Assembly (NCBI RefSeq): GCF_003987655.1
Contig: NZ_NGKC01000007.1
Span: forward strand, 62,001-126,000
Reading direction: 5' to 3'
Length of the DNA stretch: 64,000 bases
Origin: Vagococcus acidifermentans
GTDB taxonomy: Bacteria > Bacillota > Bacilli > Lactobacillales > Vagococcaceae
Numbering within the stretch: the stretch's first letter is position 1; each line of letters begins with the position of its first letter. The notes below the pieces were generated by a model. That model did no database searches, was not told where the DNA came from, and worked only from the letters and a program-made list of their open reading frames with translations. This document shows positions 27,311 through 36,878 of this stretch, piece after piece. Position numbers and translations under genes: made by a program.

Positions 27311-29113
27311 TTAACGTTCTTCTGCAGTCAGTTCAACTGGGTACCAGAATCTACCGTTTGGTGCATGGTTCCAGTCAAAGTTCTTCACGCGTGCGCTGAC
27401 AGGCAGCAGCTCATTCCGGTACAATGTCGGAATCGCAAATGCTTCTTCTGCTGCATACTCTTGCCACTCGTGGAAGATTTCGATACGGCGTTCTGTGTCG
27501 AAGGCTTCCTCAGAGTCCATTGCTTCCAGCAGTTCAGTGTTCTTGTCGTCTTCAAAACGTGTGTAGTTGAAGGAGGCAATCGGGCCGAACAGTGCTACTT
27601 GTGACGGGTTGACACTGATACTCCATGCTGCTTGGTAAATATCGATTTCAGGGTCATCGTTCTTCAACTTGTCATAGAAGGATTGGAAATCAATCAAACG
27701 GCCAGTCGTCAGTTTCACATCCAGTCCGATTTCTTTCCACTGGTCCATGTAGTACTCGGCCATTGGCTGTGCCACTTCACCGCCGGACATTGAAGCAAAT
27801 TTAATTTCCAGTTTCTCACCGTTCGGGTCTTCGCGCAGTCCGTCGCCGTCTGTGTCTTTGTAGCCGGCTTCGTCCAGCAATTTATTGGCTTTGTCGACAT
27901 CTTGGTCAACATAGCCTTTAACTTCTTCTGCGTGGAAGTCGCCCAGTACTGGCGGCACCAATGTGTTGGCAGCTGTTCTCAAGCCATTGTAGAATTTATC
28001 GCCGATTGCTTTGTTGTCGATTGCATAGGCCATTGCCTGACGCAGGGATTTGTTAGCCATCTTGGATTCAGGGTCGTACGCAACACGTTTTGCTTTAGTG
28101 TCCCATTTACCAAGTTTAAAGCCGATATATGTGTACGCCAACTCGCCGCGGCCCAACAGTTCATAGCCCTCGATATCTTTATAAGCAGAGTAGTTGTCTG
28201 TCGGCATGGAAATAATCATGTCGTATTTTTTCGATTTCATTGCTTCAACGATGGAATCTGTCGGCGTTTGACGGATGATAATCTTGTCCAGTTTCGGTTT
28301 GCCTTGGTAGTAATACTCGTTCGGTGTATACTCCACTGCTTCGCCGCGGACAATCTTGCTCATCTTGTAAGGACCGAAAGTCACAATGTTTTTACGGACA
28401 GGGTCGCTGGACTCCATGTCTTTGACCGGCAGATCTTTGAAGATGTGCGCAGGCATTGCAAACTGCCAGATACCGCCGTCGCCGTCAGCCATTTCAAGAC
28501 CTGGGTTGACTTCCTTAAATTCGATTTCCACTGTCTTGTCGTCGATTTTCTTGATTCCGGCAACGTCTTCTGTCTTGCCTTCGTGATACTCAGTCATTCC
28601 GACGATGTTCTCAAATTGTGCGCCGTAACGGACACCTGCATAGTCTTTATGACCAATAATCAAGTACGGCTGGATAATGTCTTCAGCTACGACCGGCTGG
28701 CCGTCCGACCACTTGGCATCCTTCACAAGCTGGATCGTACCTTTTTTAGCTTCTCTGTCCAGCTTGAATGTGGCAACACCACTGTCGTCAATCATAAAGT
28801 GCTCATCAAAGCCAAACAACGTTTCATGCGACACTTCCATAAAACGGCTGTCGTAAGCATCCTCGTTGAACGCCGGGTCAAACAGTCCTTGGAATGTCGT
28901 ATCCATTGCCATGGCAGCTTCCAGTGTACCGCCTTCGATTGCTTCATCTTCGTTAGTGGTTTTAATCGGGAATTTGGAGATGTCGGCTGTCTCTGTTTCA
29001 CCATTGCCAGAGCCGCCTTTTTCCTTTTTCCCGCCGCCGCCACCGCATGCAGCTAGCGTCAATGAGGCAATCACTCCCATTGTCGCCAGACCAATCAATT
29101 TTCTTTTCTTCAT
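27311..29113 (-). CDS. oppA: Oligopeptide ABC transporter, substrate-binding lipoprotein
   Basis: A 600-residue extracytoplasmic peptide-binding lipoprotein (SBP family 5). Seen: signal peptide with lipobox LAAC (Cys about residue 23), a Gly/Lys/Glu linker, then DAKWSDGQPVVAEDII (family signature), ADGDGGIWQFAMPAHIFKDLPV, TFGPYKMSKIVRGEAVEYTPNEYYYQGKPKLD, LRQAMAYAIDNKAIG and a C-terminal lobe ending in the WYPVEL segment. Last gene of oppDFBCA, 12 bp after oppC, with AAGGGGG ribosome binding site, the same order as lactococcal opp. Likely feeds amino-acid nutrition and possibly peptide sensing. Confidence 0.95.
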   Translation of the reverse strand: MKKRKLIGLATMGVIASLTLAACGGGGGKKEKGGSGNGETETADISKFPIKTTNEDEAIEGGTLEAAMAMDTTFQGLFDPAFNEDAYDSRFMEVSHETLFGFDEHFMIDDSGVATFKLDREAKKGTIQLVKDAKWSDGQPVVAEDIIQPYLIIGHKDYAGVRYGAQFENIVGMTEYHEGKTEDVAGIKKIDDKTVEIEFKEVNPGLEMADGDGGIWQFAMPAHIFKDLPVKDMESSDPVRKNIVTFGPYKMSKIVRGEAVEYTPNEYYYQGKPKLDKIIIRQTPTDSIVEAMKSKKYDMIISMPTDNYSAYKDIEGYELLGRGELAYTYIGFKLGKWDTKAKRVAYDPESKMANKSLRQAMAYAIDNKAIGDKFYNGLRTAANTLVPPVLGDFHAEEVKGYVDQDVDKANKLLDEAGYKDTDGDGLREDPNGEKLEIKFASMSGGEVAQPMAEYYMDQWKEIGLDVKLTTGRLIDFQSFYDKLKNDDPEIDIYQAAWSISVNPSQVALFGPIASFNYTRFEDDKNTELLEAMDSEEAFDTERRIEIFHEWQEYAAEEAFAIPTLYRNELLPVSARVKNFDWNHAPNGRFWYPVELTAEER

Positions 29114-29125
29114 TTCTTTTCCCCC

Positions 29126-30025
29126 TTATCCTAATCTTTGTCTTGCGTCTGCAGAACGTTTAAACGCCTGACCAACATAATTTATACTTAACATCAACAC
29201 TAGAATCAGTATTGATGCTGGTACCCAAATCCATGTTTTTTCTGACAGCACCACACCGTTTGAGGCAAAACCGATAAGCGTTCCTAAACTCGGGGTCGTT
29301 GGCGGCAAACCAAAGCCCAAGTAGGAGAGTGTGGTTTCGATGCCGATATTCGCAGCAAAATTCATGGTTAAATTAGTGATGATCAGCGAGCTTAAATTCG
29401 GCATCAGTTCAAAAAACATAATCTTAAAATCATTTGTGCCCAAGGTTTTGGATGCGCTGATGTAATCGCGGCGCACTTCAGACAAAGTTTTCCCTCTGAA
29501 AAGACGCGCCTTGGCAACCCAGTAAAAAGCACTCATAATTGCAACGAATGAAAAGACATTGTAATTCGAAACAATCGTGACAAACACAATAATAATCATC
29601 TGAATCGGCAAAATCATGACAAAATCCACCACGCGCATCACAATGATGTCAACGATACCGCCAAAATAACCGGAGAGAACTCCCAGTCCGACCCCGACGA
29701 TGGAGGTGATGATGGTGACGGAAAAACCAATCAAGATGGAGTTCCGCGCCCCGATAATCAACTGTCCGTAGACATCACGTCCGCCTTCATCAGCGCCCAG
29801 CAGAAAACCGTTGCCGGGTGGCGCATATTTATCCAGAATGCTGACTTTCATTACAGCCTGCTGGTCCAAAAGCATCGCAGCGATAAACACAAACAGCAGC
29901 ACGCCGACTAAAACAACCAATGAAACCATGGCGATTTTATCTTTTTTAAACTCCCGCGCAATCATCCGAAAACCTGTCGGCGGGATACTTACTTGTTCTA
30001 AAGCTTGTTCTTTTTCTTTAGTCAT
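29126..30025 (-). CDS. oppC: Oligopeptide ABC transporter permease OppC
   Basis: A 299-residue inner-membrane permease of the DppC/OppC family. Seen: an N-terminal cytosolic stretch, a first hydrophobic helix (MVSLVVLVGVLLFVFIAAML), the periplasmic loop GFLLGADEGGRDVYGQLIIGARNS, and the EAA coupling motif SASKTLGTNDFKIMFFELMPNLSS. Pairs with OppB. It lies 30 bp after oppB, with a GAAGGAG ribosome binding site. Confidence 0.95.
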   Translation of the reverse strand: MTKEKEQALEQVSIPPTGFRMIAREFKKDKIAMVSLVVLVGVLLFVFIAAMLLDQQAVMKVSILDKYAPPGNGFLLGADEGGRDVYGQLIIGARNSILIGFSVTIITSIVGVGLGVLSGYFGGIVDIIVMRVVDFVMILPIQMIIIVFVTIVSNYNVFSFVAIMSAFYWVAKARLFRGKTLSEVRRDYISASKTLGTNDFKIMFFELMPNLSSLIITNLTMNFAANIGIETTLSYLGFGLPPTTPSLGTLIGFASNGVVLSEKTWIWVPASILILVLMLSINYVGQAFKRSADARQRLG

Positions 30026-30055
30026 TTCTGTTTTCTCCTTCCTTTATATCAGGTT

Positions 30056-31018
30056 TTATTGAATACGAATTCTCGGGTCAACAATACTCATGACAATATC
30101 GGAAATCAGGTTCCCGACAACTGTCACCACACCGAGAATCAGCACCAACGCGGTAATCACTGAATAGTCACGACCGTTGATGGCATCAATAAACAACTTC
30201 CCGATACCAGGATAGGCAAATGTTTGTTCAATAACGACTGAACCGCTGATCAAAGCGGTGATTTCATAACTCAGCTGAGCGGCAATCGGCAACGACGCAT
30301 TCCGGAAAATGTGCCGGGTAAAGACCTTACCTGTCGGCACCCCTTTGGAACGTGCCGTTCTGACAAAGTCCATCTGTTTGGCATCAATGACTTCGTTCCG
30401 CAAATACTGGATGGTCACTGCCGTCCCCAGAAGCGCCTGGGAAACGGCCGGCAGTATCATGTGATGCAGCCGGTCCAGAAAATACGCAAATGTGCCTTTG
30501 GTCACGCCGCTGGATACTGAGCCCGCGGTCGGGAACCAGTCCAGCCGGTAGCCGAATACAAACAGCATAATCAGTGCAAAGATAAAGAGCGGCACAGCAA
30601 AACTGAAGAAATTGTAAACAACAACCGCTTTGTCAAACAGCGAGTTTTGATAACGTCCGGAAAAAAGCCCCAGCGGCAACGCAATCAAATACGTCAGGAT
30701 AACTGTCAAAAGCGACAGCCAGATCGTATTGCCGACACGCTGACCGATGATGTCTGTCACCGGTAGTTTGTACAGGAAGCTCCGGCCGAAATCGCCCTGG
30801 AGCGCATTACCGACCCAGCGGGCATACTGTTCGTACCACGGGTCGTTCAATCCGGCCTGTTCCCTTAACCGGTCAATAACTTCCTGACTCTGGTTGGGGT
30901 TAATCAGCCCGGTAAACGGATCGCCCGGCATCGCTTGGGCAATCAGGAAAATAAACAGACTCAAAATGATGATTTGCGGAATCATCAGCAGCACACGTCG
31001 CAGTATCGTCTTCCACAT
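30056..31018 (-). CDS. oppB: Oligopeptide ABC transporter permease OppB
   Basis: A 320-residue inner-membrane permease of the DppB/OppB family with about six helices. Seen: N-terminal ILRRVLLMIPQIIILSLFIFLIAQAMPGDPFTGL, the GDFGRSFLYKLPVTDII loop, the EAA motif TARSKGVPTGKVFTRHIFRNASLPI and YPGIGKLFIDAINGRDYSVI. It starts 2 bp after oppF, with the ribosome binding site AGGGGG inside that gene. Confidence 0.95.
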   Translation of the reverse strand: MWKTILRRVLLMIPQIIILSLFIFLIAQAMPGDPFTGLINPNQSQEVIDRLREQAGLNDPWYEQYARWVGNALQGDFGRSFLYKLPVTDIIGQRVGNTIWLSLLTVILTYLIALPLGLFSGRYQNSLFDKAVVVYNFFSFAVPLFIFALIMLFVFGYRLDWFPTAGSVSSGVTKGTFAYFLDRLHHMILPAVSQALLGTAVTIQYLRNEVIDAKQMDFVRTARSKGVPTGKVFTRHIFRNASLPIAAQLSYEITALISGSVVIEQTFAYPGIGKLFIDAINGRDYSVITALVLILGVVTVVGNLISDIVMSIVDPRIRIQ

Positions 31019-31020
31019 AA

Positions 31021-31968
31021 TTATGCGCCCCCTCTTTCTACATGTTTCACAGCGGCTTGATGTGTCGGACTGACTGTCTGCAAGTCATAGACACGGCCAT
31101 TGTCATCGTAATACTGGCTGTGAAGGTTTTGGTACTCTTGTTCAACGGCGCGGCGTTCAGCCTTGTGCGCCTCCCGGTTGTCCACATCGATTCTCGGGAT
31201 AGCCGACAACAGCCGTTTTGTGTAGATATGCTGGGGGTTGGAATAGATATCCTCCCGTGTGCCGATTTCAACAAACCGGCCTTTGTTCATAATCGCAATG
31301 TTGTCGCACATGTGTTTGACAACGCCCAAATCATGGGAAATAAATAAATAGCTCAGGTTATATTCTTCCTGTATCCGTTTCATAAAGTTCAGCACTTGCG
31401 CCTGTACAGACAAGTCCAGCGCCGAAACAGGTTCGTCTGCCACAATCAGCTTCGGATTAGTTGCTACCGCTCGAGCAACACCTATACGCTGCCTCTGACC
31501 GCCGGAAAACTCATGTGGATATTTGTACAACGCATCGGAAGGCATGCCAACGGTATCGAGCAAGCTTTGAACCTTTTTCTTTTCTTCCTGAACAGATAAA
31601 CGTTCAAAGTTGCGTATCGGTTCCGCAATGATATCAATAACCCGCTTCTTTGGATTTAAACTTGACATTGAATCCTGAAAAATCATCTGAACTTCTTTGT
31701 TGTAGTTCATTTTTTTACGGGCATTTTTCGCCGTGACATCGGTACCTTCAAAAACGATTTGCCCGGACGTCACTTTTTCCAAACCGACGATGGATTTCCC
31801 GATAGTCGATTTGCCGGAGCCCGATTCGCCCACCAAGCCATATGTCGTGCCTGGTTCGATGATAAAGTCTACACCATCCACCGCATACACATAGTCGACA
31901 ATTTTATTAAAGAAGCCGCCGCGTATCGGATAATGTACTTTTAAGTCTTTAATTTCTAATAATCCCAT
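31021..31968 (-). CDS. oppF: Oligopeptide ABC transporter ATPase OppF
   Basis: A 315-residue ABC ATPase, one of two nucleotide-binding subunits of the peptide importer. Seen: Walker A GESGSGKST, Q-loop MIFQDSMSSLNPKK, signature FSGGQRQRIGVARAV, Walker B LIVADEPVSALD, H-loop ISHDLGVV, and a C-terminal oligopeptide-transporter extension (about residues 235-315) without the four-Cys cluster present in OppD. Its ATG overlaps the oppD stop by 1 bp (TAATG), so translation is probably coupled. Confidence 0.95.
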   Translation of the reverse strand: MGLLEIKDLKVHYPIRGGFFNKIVDYVYAVDGVDFIIEPGTTYGLVGESGSGKSTIGKSIVGLEKVTSGQIVFEGTDVTAKNARKKMNYNKEVQMIFQDSMSSLNPKKRVIDIIAEPIRNFERLSVQEEKKKVQSLLDTVGMPSDALYKYPHEFSGGQRQRIGVARAVATNPKLIVADEPVSALDLSVQAQVLNFMKRIQEEYNLSYLFISHDLGVVKHMCDNIAIMNKGRFVEIGTREDIYSNPQHIYTKRLLSAIPRIDVDNREAHKAERRAVEQEYQNLHSQYYDDNGRVYDLQTVSPTHQAAVKHVERGGA

Positions 31969-33020
31969 TACGCTTCTCCTTCTTCATTTCTAAAATGAAA
32001 ATGTTTGTAGCACGTACAGCGGACAAAATGTTCCGGTTCCACTTCATGCAGTGTCGGATTTTCTTCATGTGCCTCGGCCGGTATCCAGTCGATCCGCGGT
32101 GCAAAACGGCAGCCTTCACGCACCATGTTCTTTAATGACGGCACGACCCCTTCAATGACGTGCAGTTCGGCATCATGCGAATCTTCTTGCGGAATAGAGT
32201 TCAGCAAGGAACGCGTGTAAGGATGCTGCGGATTGTTGAAAAGCAAGTCGACAGGCGCCTGCTCAACGATTTGTCCGGCATACATGACGGCCACCCGGTC
32301 AGCGGTTTCTGCTACAACGCCCAAGTCATGCGTGATTAAAATAATGCCGGCTTCTGTCTCCTGCTGCAGCTCATTCAATAAATCCAGTATTTGTGCCTGA
32401 ATCGTCACATCCAGTGCAGTGGTCGGTTCGTCGGCAATAATAATCGGCGGCTTGCACGAGATGGCAATTGCGATAATGACACGCTGGCGCATCCCTCCTG
32501 ACAATTCATGCGGATACTGTTTTGCCACACGCTCCGGATAAGGCAGCCCCACCTGCTTCAATAATTCAAGGACACGTGCGTTGCGCTCCTTCTCTGTCAA
32601 ATCAGTGTGATAAGACAAACTTTCTGCTATTTGGTCGCCGATTCTCATCAACGGGTTGAGCGAGGCCAACGGATCCTGAAAGACCATCCCTATATCATTT
32701 CCACGGATTTTGTTATACAGCGTTTCGCTCAAACCGACTAAATTCAAATCGTTATATATGATGTCACCGGTAATTCGCGTATAATTGAGATCATGGAGAC
32801 CCATAATTGTCGTAGCCAGTGTGCTTTTCCCACAGCCGGACTCGCCGACGATAGCCAAAATTTCATTTTTGTCCAGCGTGATGGACACATCGTCCACCGC
32901 ATCGTAATAGTCGTCTTTGATGCGAAATCCTGTGTGCAAATTGCGCACATCTAATAGCTTATTGTCATCAAACAATAGAATTCCCCTTTCCTGATTTTTT
33001 CCCGATAGTAATTCATTCAA
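31968..33020 (-). CDS. oppD: Oligopeptide ABC transporter ATPase OppD
   Basis: A 350-residue ABC ATPase, first gene of the oppDFBCA operon. Seen: Walker [11 protein letters not shown]-loop [13 protein letters not shown], signature [15 protein letters not shown], Walker [16 protein letters not shown]-loop ITHDLGVV, and a C-terminal extension with Cys residues ([18 protein letters not shown]) that could bind an iron-sulfur cluster as in related ATPases. Start: ATG at 33020 with TAGGAG upstream; a second candidate is a TTG at 32975 with AAAGGGG 8-9 nt upstream, giving [14 protein letters not shown] as N-terminus. Both are credible; the longer form has family-typical length. Confidence 0.93.
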   Translation of the reverse strand: MNELLSGKNQERGILLFDDNKLLDVRNLHTGFRIKDDYYDAVDDVSITLDKNEILAIVGESGCGKSTLATTIMGLHDLNYTRITGDIIYNDLNLVGLSETLYNKIRGNDIGMVFQDPLASLNPLMRIGDQIAESLSYHTDLTEKERNARVLELLKQVGLPYPERVAKQYPHELSGGMRQRVIIAIAISCKPPIIIADEPTTALDVTIQAQILDLLNELQQETEAGIILITHDLGVVAETADRVAVMYAGQIVEQAPVDLLFNNPQHPYTRSLLNSIPQEDSHDAELHVIEGVVPSLKNMVREGCRFAPRIDWIPAEAHEENPTLHEVEPEHFVRCTCYKHFHFRNEEGEA

Positions 33021-33075
33021 ATACTCCTACAATGCAATCAGGTGCTAATTAAAAATTAGTATGAAGCATCTTATA

Positions 33076-33104
33076 ATTATATTAGAAATGACCCCCCTTT
33101 GCAA
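33076..33104 (-). promoter_or_regulatory. Promoter of the oppDFBCA operon
   Basis: Minus strand: TTGCAA (33099-33104), 17-nt spacer, perfect TATAAT (33076-33081), 55 nt before the oppD ATG. The palindrome AATAGTTAGAACTATT overlaps the upstream edge of the -35. Confidence 0.72.
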
Positions 33105-33161
33105 TAGTTAGAACTATTTGTTCGGTTTTAACTATGCTAAAATATGTTCGTATTCTCATCA

Positions 33162-33176
33162 GAATTTCACAAATTC
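33162..33176. promoter_or_regulatory. Possible CodY-like site upstream of opp
   Basis: GAATTTCACAAATTC is a perfect palindrome with a 3-nt centre and matches the CodY consensus AATTTTCWGAAAATT at about 10 of 15 positions. CodY control of opp is known in lactococci. Its distance from the promoter (about 60 bp beyond the -35) weakens the case. Confidence 0.25.
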
Positions 33177-33301
33177 ATCAACTTTTAATATACTTGTCTA
33201 TATTTTAGCATAATGCGGCGATTTATTCACTGGTAAGCGCATACAATTGCGTTGGATTAAACACGCGCTTGAGAAAAAAACATAACAAAAAAATTTGGCA
33301 G

Positions 33302-33349
33302 AAAAAAAACAAGCCAGATATTGCGTATATATGTGCAATAACCAGCCTG
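33302..33349 (-). terminator. Terminator after acpP
   Basis: Minus strand: 15-bp stem (33335-33349 with 33310-33324) containing one mismatch and three G-U pairs, a 10-nt loop, then eight T. Confidence 0.85.
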
Positions 33350-33373
33350 CCTTAGATGGTGCTATATATGATA

Positions 33374-33613
33374 TTATTGATGCGACAGTATGTAGTCTAT
33401 TGCTGCGCCCACGGTGGCAATATTTTCCGCATCTTCATCTGAAATTTCCGTATCGAATTCATCTTCCAATTCCAGTACGAACTCCATAATACTGATTGAA
33501 TCAGCACCCAAATCTTCTGCGATGTTCAGTTCATCAACAATTTTGTCTTCTTCGATATCAAAATGTTTTAAAATGATTTCCCGGATTTTTCCTAATACTT
33601 CTTCTCTTGTCAC
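33374..33613 (-). CDS. acpP: Acyl carrier protein
   Basis: A 79-residue acidic carrier protein whose serine receives 4'-phosphopantetheine from AcpS and carries growing acyl chains. Seen: the attachment motif GADSISIMEF (DSI rather than the commoner DSL) and the acidic helix LELEDEFDTEISDEDAENI. Start: GTG at 33613, because GGGAGG lies 8 nt upstream; a GTG three codons earlier overlaps that site. It follows plsX by 87 bp and ends in a strong terminator. No fab genes are adjacent, so this copy may serve PlsX-linked phospholipid synthesis; whether another ACP exists elsewhere is unknown. Confidence 0.93.
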   Translation of the reverse strand: MTREEVLGKIREIILKHFDIEEDKIVDELNIAEDLGADSISIMEFVLELEDEFDTEISDEDAENIATVGAAIDYILSHQ

Positions 33614-33700
33614 GGTATACACCTCCCTGTTTGCTCATTATGTCATGTCAACTTATAGCCATTTTACTTTTTATCAGTTTGTTTGTCTATCCTTTTTTCA

Positions 33701-34720
33701 CTATTTCGTGTCCGAAGATGTGCTTTGCGCATCAAAATATGTCACCAGTTTACCGACGACATCTGTCGACAGCATTGTGTGAATTTGTGAAATAGTATGG
33801 CTGACCGCTTCCGGTCCTGTCGAGCCGTGTGTTTTGACGACCGGCGCCTTCAACCCGAACAAGACTGCCCCGCCGTGGCTGGAGTAATCCAGTTTATTTT
33901 TCAGCTGTTTCAGGCTGTCCTTCAACATCAGGGCACCGACTTTCCCTTTCATGCCGCTGTCCATAATTGAGGACTTTAATAAATCCATCAGGGAAAGTGC
34001 CGTCCCTTCAACTGATTTCAACACGGCATTGCCGGTAAATCCATCTGTGACGACGACATCGGCGACGCCTTGGAACAAGTCGCGGGCTTCCACATTACCG
34101 ATAAAGTGAATGCTTTTTTCAGCCGACAGTAACGCAAACGCATTTTTTGTCAGCTCGCTGCCCTTGGTTTCTTCCGTCCCGTTATTGAGCAGGCCGACCC
34201 GCGGGGTATCAATATGCCGCACGTTTTTCGCATAGAATGAGGCCAAAATGGCGTACTGGAGCAGATGTTCCGGTTTATTATCCGCATTCGCCCCCATATC
34301 GATAAAATCAAACCCGGCATCAGCCTCTCCTGTAAACACCGGCATGGTCGTCATCAATCCCGGACGTTCAATTTGTTTAATCCGGCCGACGATAAACAAC
34401 CCGGCAGCTAATAAGGCACCTGTGTTGCCGGCGGAAAACACCGCATCGGCCCGGCCTTCCTTGACTGCCTGGGCGGCCAGTACCATCGACGCATTTTTTT
34501 TGCGCCGGATGGCTCGGACCGGCTCGTCGTCACTGGCTATTTTTTCATCTGTATGAATAATTTGAATGTTAGTTTCATCCGTTACGTATTGACGGATGGC
34601 CTGCTCGTCGCCGTACAGTTGAAACTCGATGTCGGTCAATTTTTTTTTGGCCAGCATCACACCTTCAACGATGGCTTGCGGCGCATAATCGCCGCCCATT
34701 GCATCTACAGCTATTTTCAT
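33701..34720 (-). CDS. plsX: Phosphate acyltransferase PlsX
   Basis: A 339-residue peripheral enzyme converting acyl-ACP to acyl-phosphate for PlsY in phospholipid synthesis. Seen: [24 protein letters not shown] at the N-terminus, [39 protein letters not shown], and [17 protein letters not shown] near the C-terminus. Start: ATG at 34720, 7 nt after GAGGAGG; an in-frame TTG five codons earlier overlaps the ribosome binding site. Located between recG and acpP as in many Firmicutes, but fapR, fabD and fabG, which share this cluster in Bacillus, are absent. Confidence 0.96.
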   Translation of the reverse strand: MKIAVDAMGGDYAPQAIVEGVMLAKKKLTDIEFQLYGDEQAIRQYVTDETNIQIIHTDEKIASDDEPVRAIRRKKNASMVLAAQAVKEGRADAVFSAGNTGALLAAGLFIVGRIKQIERPGLMTTMPVFTGEADAGFDFIDMGANADNKPEHLLQYAILASFYAKNVRHIDTPRVGLLNNGTEETKGSELTKNAFALLSAEKSIHFIGNVEARDLFQGVADVVVTDGFTGNAVLKSVEGTALSLMDLLKSSIMDSGMKGKVGALMLKDSLKQLKNKLDYSSHGGAVLFGLKAPVVKTHGSTGPEAVSHTISQIHTMLSTDVVGKLVTYFDAQSTSSDTK

Positions 34721-34759
34721 ACTAAACCTCCTCAATTCCCACTCATAGTGATAATGATA

Positions 34760-34768
34760 ATAATAGCA
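34760..34768 (-). promoter_or_regulatory. Weak candidate promoter for plsX-acpP
   Basis: Minus strand TGC-TATTAT (extended -10) in the 50-bp recG-plsX gap. It is partly inside recG's end region and has no clear -35, so read-through from recG may be the main source. Confidence 0.3.
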
Positions 34769-34770
34769 TA

Positions 34771-36813
34771 TTAGTCTAAATATGTCTGTTGCTCTGCCAG
34801 CGAGGCGACAGCTTCGGCCAGCAGCCGGTTAGCGGGCTGCTTTTGCCAGTTCGTTTCCTGACAAAGCGTAAACGCCTCTTTGCGCGCTGTCTCAAGAATC
34901 ACCGCATCTGCCATCATATCACCAACGCGAAATTCCGGCAACCCGGATTGTTTGCTGCCGAAGAAATCTCCCGGTCCGCGCATCTCCAAGTCCTTTTCGC
35001 TCAAGACAAACCCGTCGGTCGTCTCCGTCATGATGGTCATGCGTTCCTGACCTGTTTCGCCTTTTGGGTTAGCAACCAAGATACAATACGATGCCTTATC
35101 GCCGCGGCCGACCCGTCCTCGCAGCTGATGCAGTTGCGCTAACCCGAAACGGTCCGCATCCATGATCATCATGATGGTGGCGTTAGGCACATTGACGCCG
35201 ACTTCTATGACTGTCGTGGACACCAGAACTTGTGTCTCATTGTCTTTAAAAGACTGCATCACCGCTTCTTTTTCCTGGGGTTTCATTTTGCCGTGGAGCA
35301 GGCTGACCGCAAACTCGGGAAGGAAAAACGCCCGCAAATGCTCATAAATCTCGGTCGCATTTTTGACATCCAATGCTTCTGATTCCTCAATCAAAGGACA
35401 GATGACATACGCCTGGCTTCCCTGCCTCAGTTCCTTGCGCATCCACTCCAGCACCGTATCAACTTGCTTCGGTCGAATCCAGCGGGTTTCCACAGGAATC
35501 CGGCCGGCCGGCAGTTCGTCGATAATCGACACGTCCATTTCCCCGTAAGCAGTGATTGCCAATGTCCGGGGAATCGGTGTTGCTGTCATAAAGAGGACGT
35601 CAGGGTTATCCCCCTTCTCCCGCAGTATCTTCCGCTGATTGACACCAAAGCGGTGCTGCTCGTCAGTAATAACCAGCCCCAAACGATGAAATAGCACGTC
35701 GGATTGAATCAGCGAATGCGTGCCGACGACCACGTTGATGCTGCCGTTCTCAAGTCCTGCCAAAATCTGCTTTTTTTCCGCTGCTTTGGTCGAACTGGTC
35801 AACAGCGCCGTCTGTACCTCAAATGGCTCAAACAGCTGTTGCAAGCTTTCCGCATGTTGTTCGGCCAATATTTCCGTCGGTACCATCAGCGCCCCTTGGT
35901 AGCCGGCCGTCACAGCTGCATAAAGACTGACGGCTGCAACGACTGTTTTGCCGCTGCCGACATCCCCTTGAAGCAGGCGGTGCATATGGTTCGGCCGCCT
36001 CATATCGCCGCAGATTTCATTGATGACCCGTTTCTGGGCTGCCGTCAGCTCAAAGGGCAGCTGGCGTGTAAATTGTTTCAATCGTTCCACATCATACAAG
36101 ATGGCGTTGCCGAATGCGGTCGCAGTCTCTTCCTGCTTCAGCAAAGCCATCCGCAGTTGAAACAAAAAAAACTCCTCAAAAACCAGCCGGCGCCGGGCCA
36201 AACGGTTTTCATCATTGGTCTGGGGAAAGTGCATGGCAAACATCGCTTGCCCCTTCGGCATCAGCCGGTATTTTTCCAGCAGCCATTGCGGCAGATTTTC
36301 CTCAATGCCGGCGCCGTATTCAGCAAAAGCCTGACGAATCAAGTCCACCAGCGTACTTTGACGGACATGCTTATTGACATGGTAAATCGGGGCAAAATCG
36401 GACAGCTCTCCTTCTTTTGAGGCAATGATTTTCATCCCGGTCAGCGCCCGCCGCCGGGCATCCCACTTTCCAAAAACAGCGATGTCTTCGGACAAACTGA
36501 TTTGTTTTTTCAAGAAAGGCTGATTGAAGAAGGTCACATTAACCACAGCCTGTTCAATCATCATCCGGAAAACCAGCCGGCTTTTCCGATAGCCGTAATG
36601 TGTCACAACAGCATCAGAAATGACCGTGCCTTTCAGAACAACTTTTTCCTGATCTTGAATTTCCAGTAAATTTTTCTCCTGAATATCGTCATACCGAAAC
36701 GGGTAGTATGCCATGAGGTCCCCCACAGTCGTGATACCTAATGTCTGCAGTGCCGCCTGTCTTTTTTCCCCGACCCCTTTTAAGACGGTCACGGGATGAT
36801 TCAACTGTGTCAT
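34771..36813 (-). CDS. recG: ATP-dependent DNA helicase RecG
   Basis: A 680-residue superfamily 2 helicase that regresses stalled forks and branch-migrates recombination junctions. Seen: N-terminal wedge/OB domain (residues about 50-180), Walker [12 protein letters not shown], Walker [45 protein letters not shown] and the [15 protein letters not shown] motif VI plus the C-terminal TRG region. Start: ATG at 36813 with AAAGGAGG; an upstream in-frame TTG (36837) precedes that site. Lies between fakA and plsX as in Bacillus. Confidence 0.97.
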   Translation of the reverse strand: MTQLNHPVTVLKGVGEKRQAALQTLGITTVGDLMAYYPFRYDDIQEKNLLEIQDQEKVVLKGTVISDAVVTHYGYRKSRLVFRMMIEQAVVNVTFFNQPFLKKQISLSEDIAVFGKWDARRRALTGMKIIASKEGELSDFAPIYHVNKHVRQSTLVDLIRQAFAEYGAGIEENLPQWLLEKYRLMPKGQAMFAMHFPQTNDENRLARRRLVFEEFFLFQLRMALLKQEETATAFGNAILYDVERLKQFTRQLPFELTAAQKRVINEICGDMRRPNHMHRLLQGDVGSGKTVVAAVSLYAAVTAGYQGALMVPTEILAEQHAESLQQLFEPFEVQTALLTSSTKAAEKKQILAGLENGSINVVVGTHSLIQSDVLFHRLGLVITDEQHRFGVNQRKILREKGDNPDVLFMTATPIPRTLAITAYGEMDVSIIDELPAGRIPVETRWIRPKQVDTVLEWMRKELRQGSQAYVICPLIEESEALDVKNATEIYEHLRAFFLPEFAVSLLHGKMKPQEKEAVMQSFKDNETQVLVSTTVIEVGVNVPNATIMMIMDADRFGLAQLHQLRGRVGRGDKASYCILVANPKGETGQERMTIMTETTDGFVLSEKDLEMRGPGDFFGSKQSGLPEFRVGDMMADAVILETARKEAFTLCQETNWQKQPANRLLAEAVASLAEQQTYLD

Positions 36814-36839
36814 AACGTCCTCCTTTCCTCTCAACAAAC

Positions 36840-36868
36840 AAAGCCAAACTCAACATCAGTCTGGCTTT
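36840..36868 (-). terminator. Weak hairpin between fakA and recG
   Basis: Minus strand AAAGCCAGAC/GTTTGGCTTT (one mismatch or G-T) with a 9-nt loop, then GTTTGTTG. The poor T-run suggests partial termination or mRNA processing rather than a full stop. Confidence 0.45.
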
Positions 36869-36878
36869 ACATCTTTCA

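Larger units (their letters stand above)
33021..33373. other. 353-bp non-coding region between opp and acpP, rich in inverted repeats
   Basis: No credible gene. It holds, from left to right, an opp leader palindrome CTAATT-AAA-AATTAG (33045-33059), the opp promoter (33076-33104), AATAGTT-AG-AACTATT (33103-33118), a 13-bp inverted repeat pair TATGCTAAAATAT (33133-33145) and its complement (33200-33212) 54 nt apart, GAATTT-CAC-AAATTC (33162-33176) inside that loop, and the acpP terminator at 33302-33349. The sequence is clearly A+T-richer than its surroundings. Confidence 0.7.

Noticed and set aside
27902-29056. 384-codon open frame opposite oppA
   Set aside because: It lies wholly within oppA on the other strand, lacks a ribosome binding site, and its product is Val/Phe/His-rich antisense translation.
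33133-33212. 13-bp inverted repeats as ends of a mobile element or invertible switch
   Set aside because: Only 54 nt lie between them, with no transposase, recombinase or target duplication. A regulatory or cruciform role is more plausible.
33295-33489. 64-codon plus-strand frame across the acpP 3' end
   Set aside because: It spans the acpP terminator hairpin and the antisense of acpP, with no ribosome binding site.
34750-34768. GATAATGATAAT repeat upstream of plsX, resembling a Fur box
   Set aside because: The first 12 bases fit Fur repeats, but the third hexamer is wrong and plsX is not an iron gene. Probably a chance A+T-rich run.
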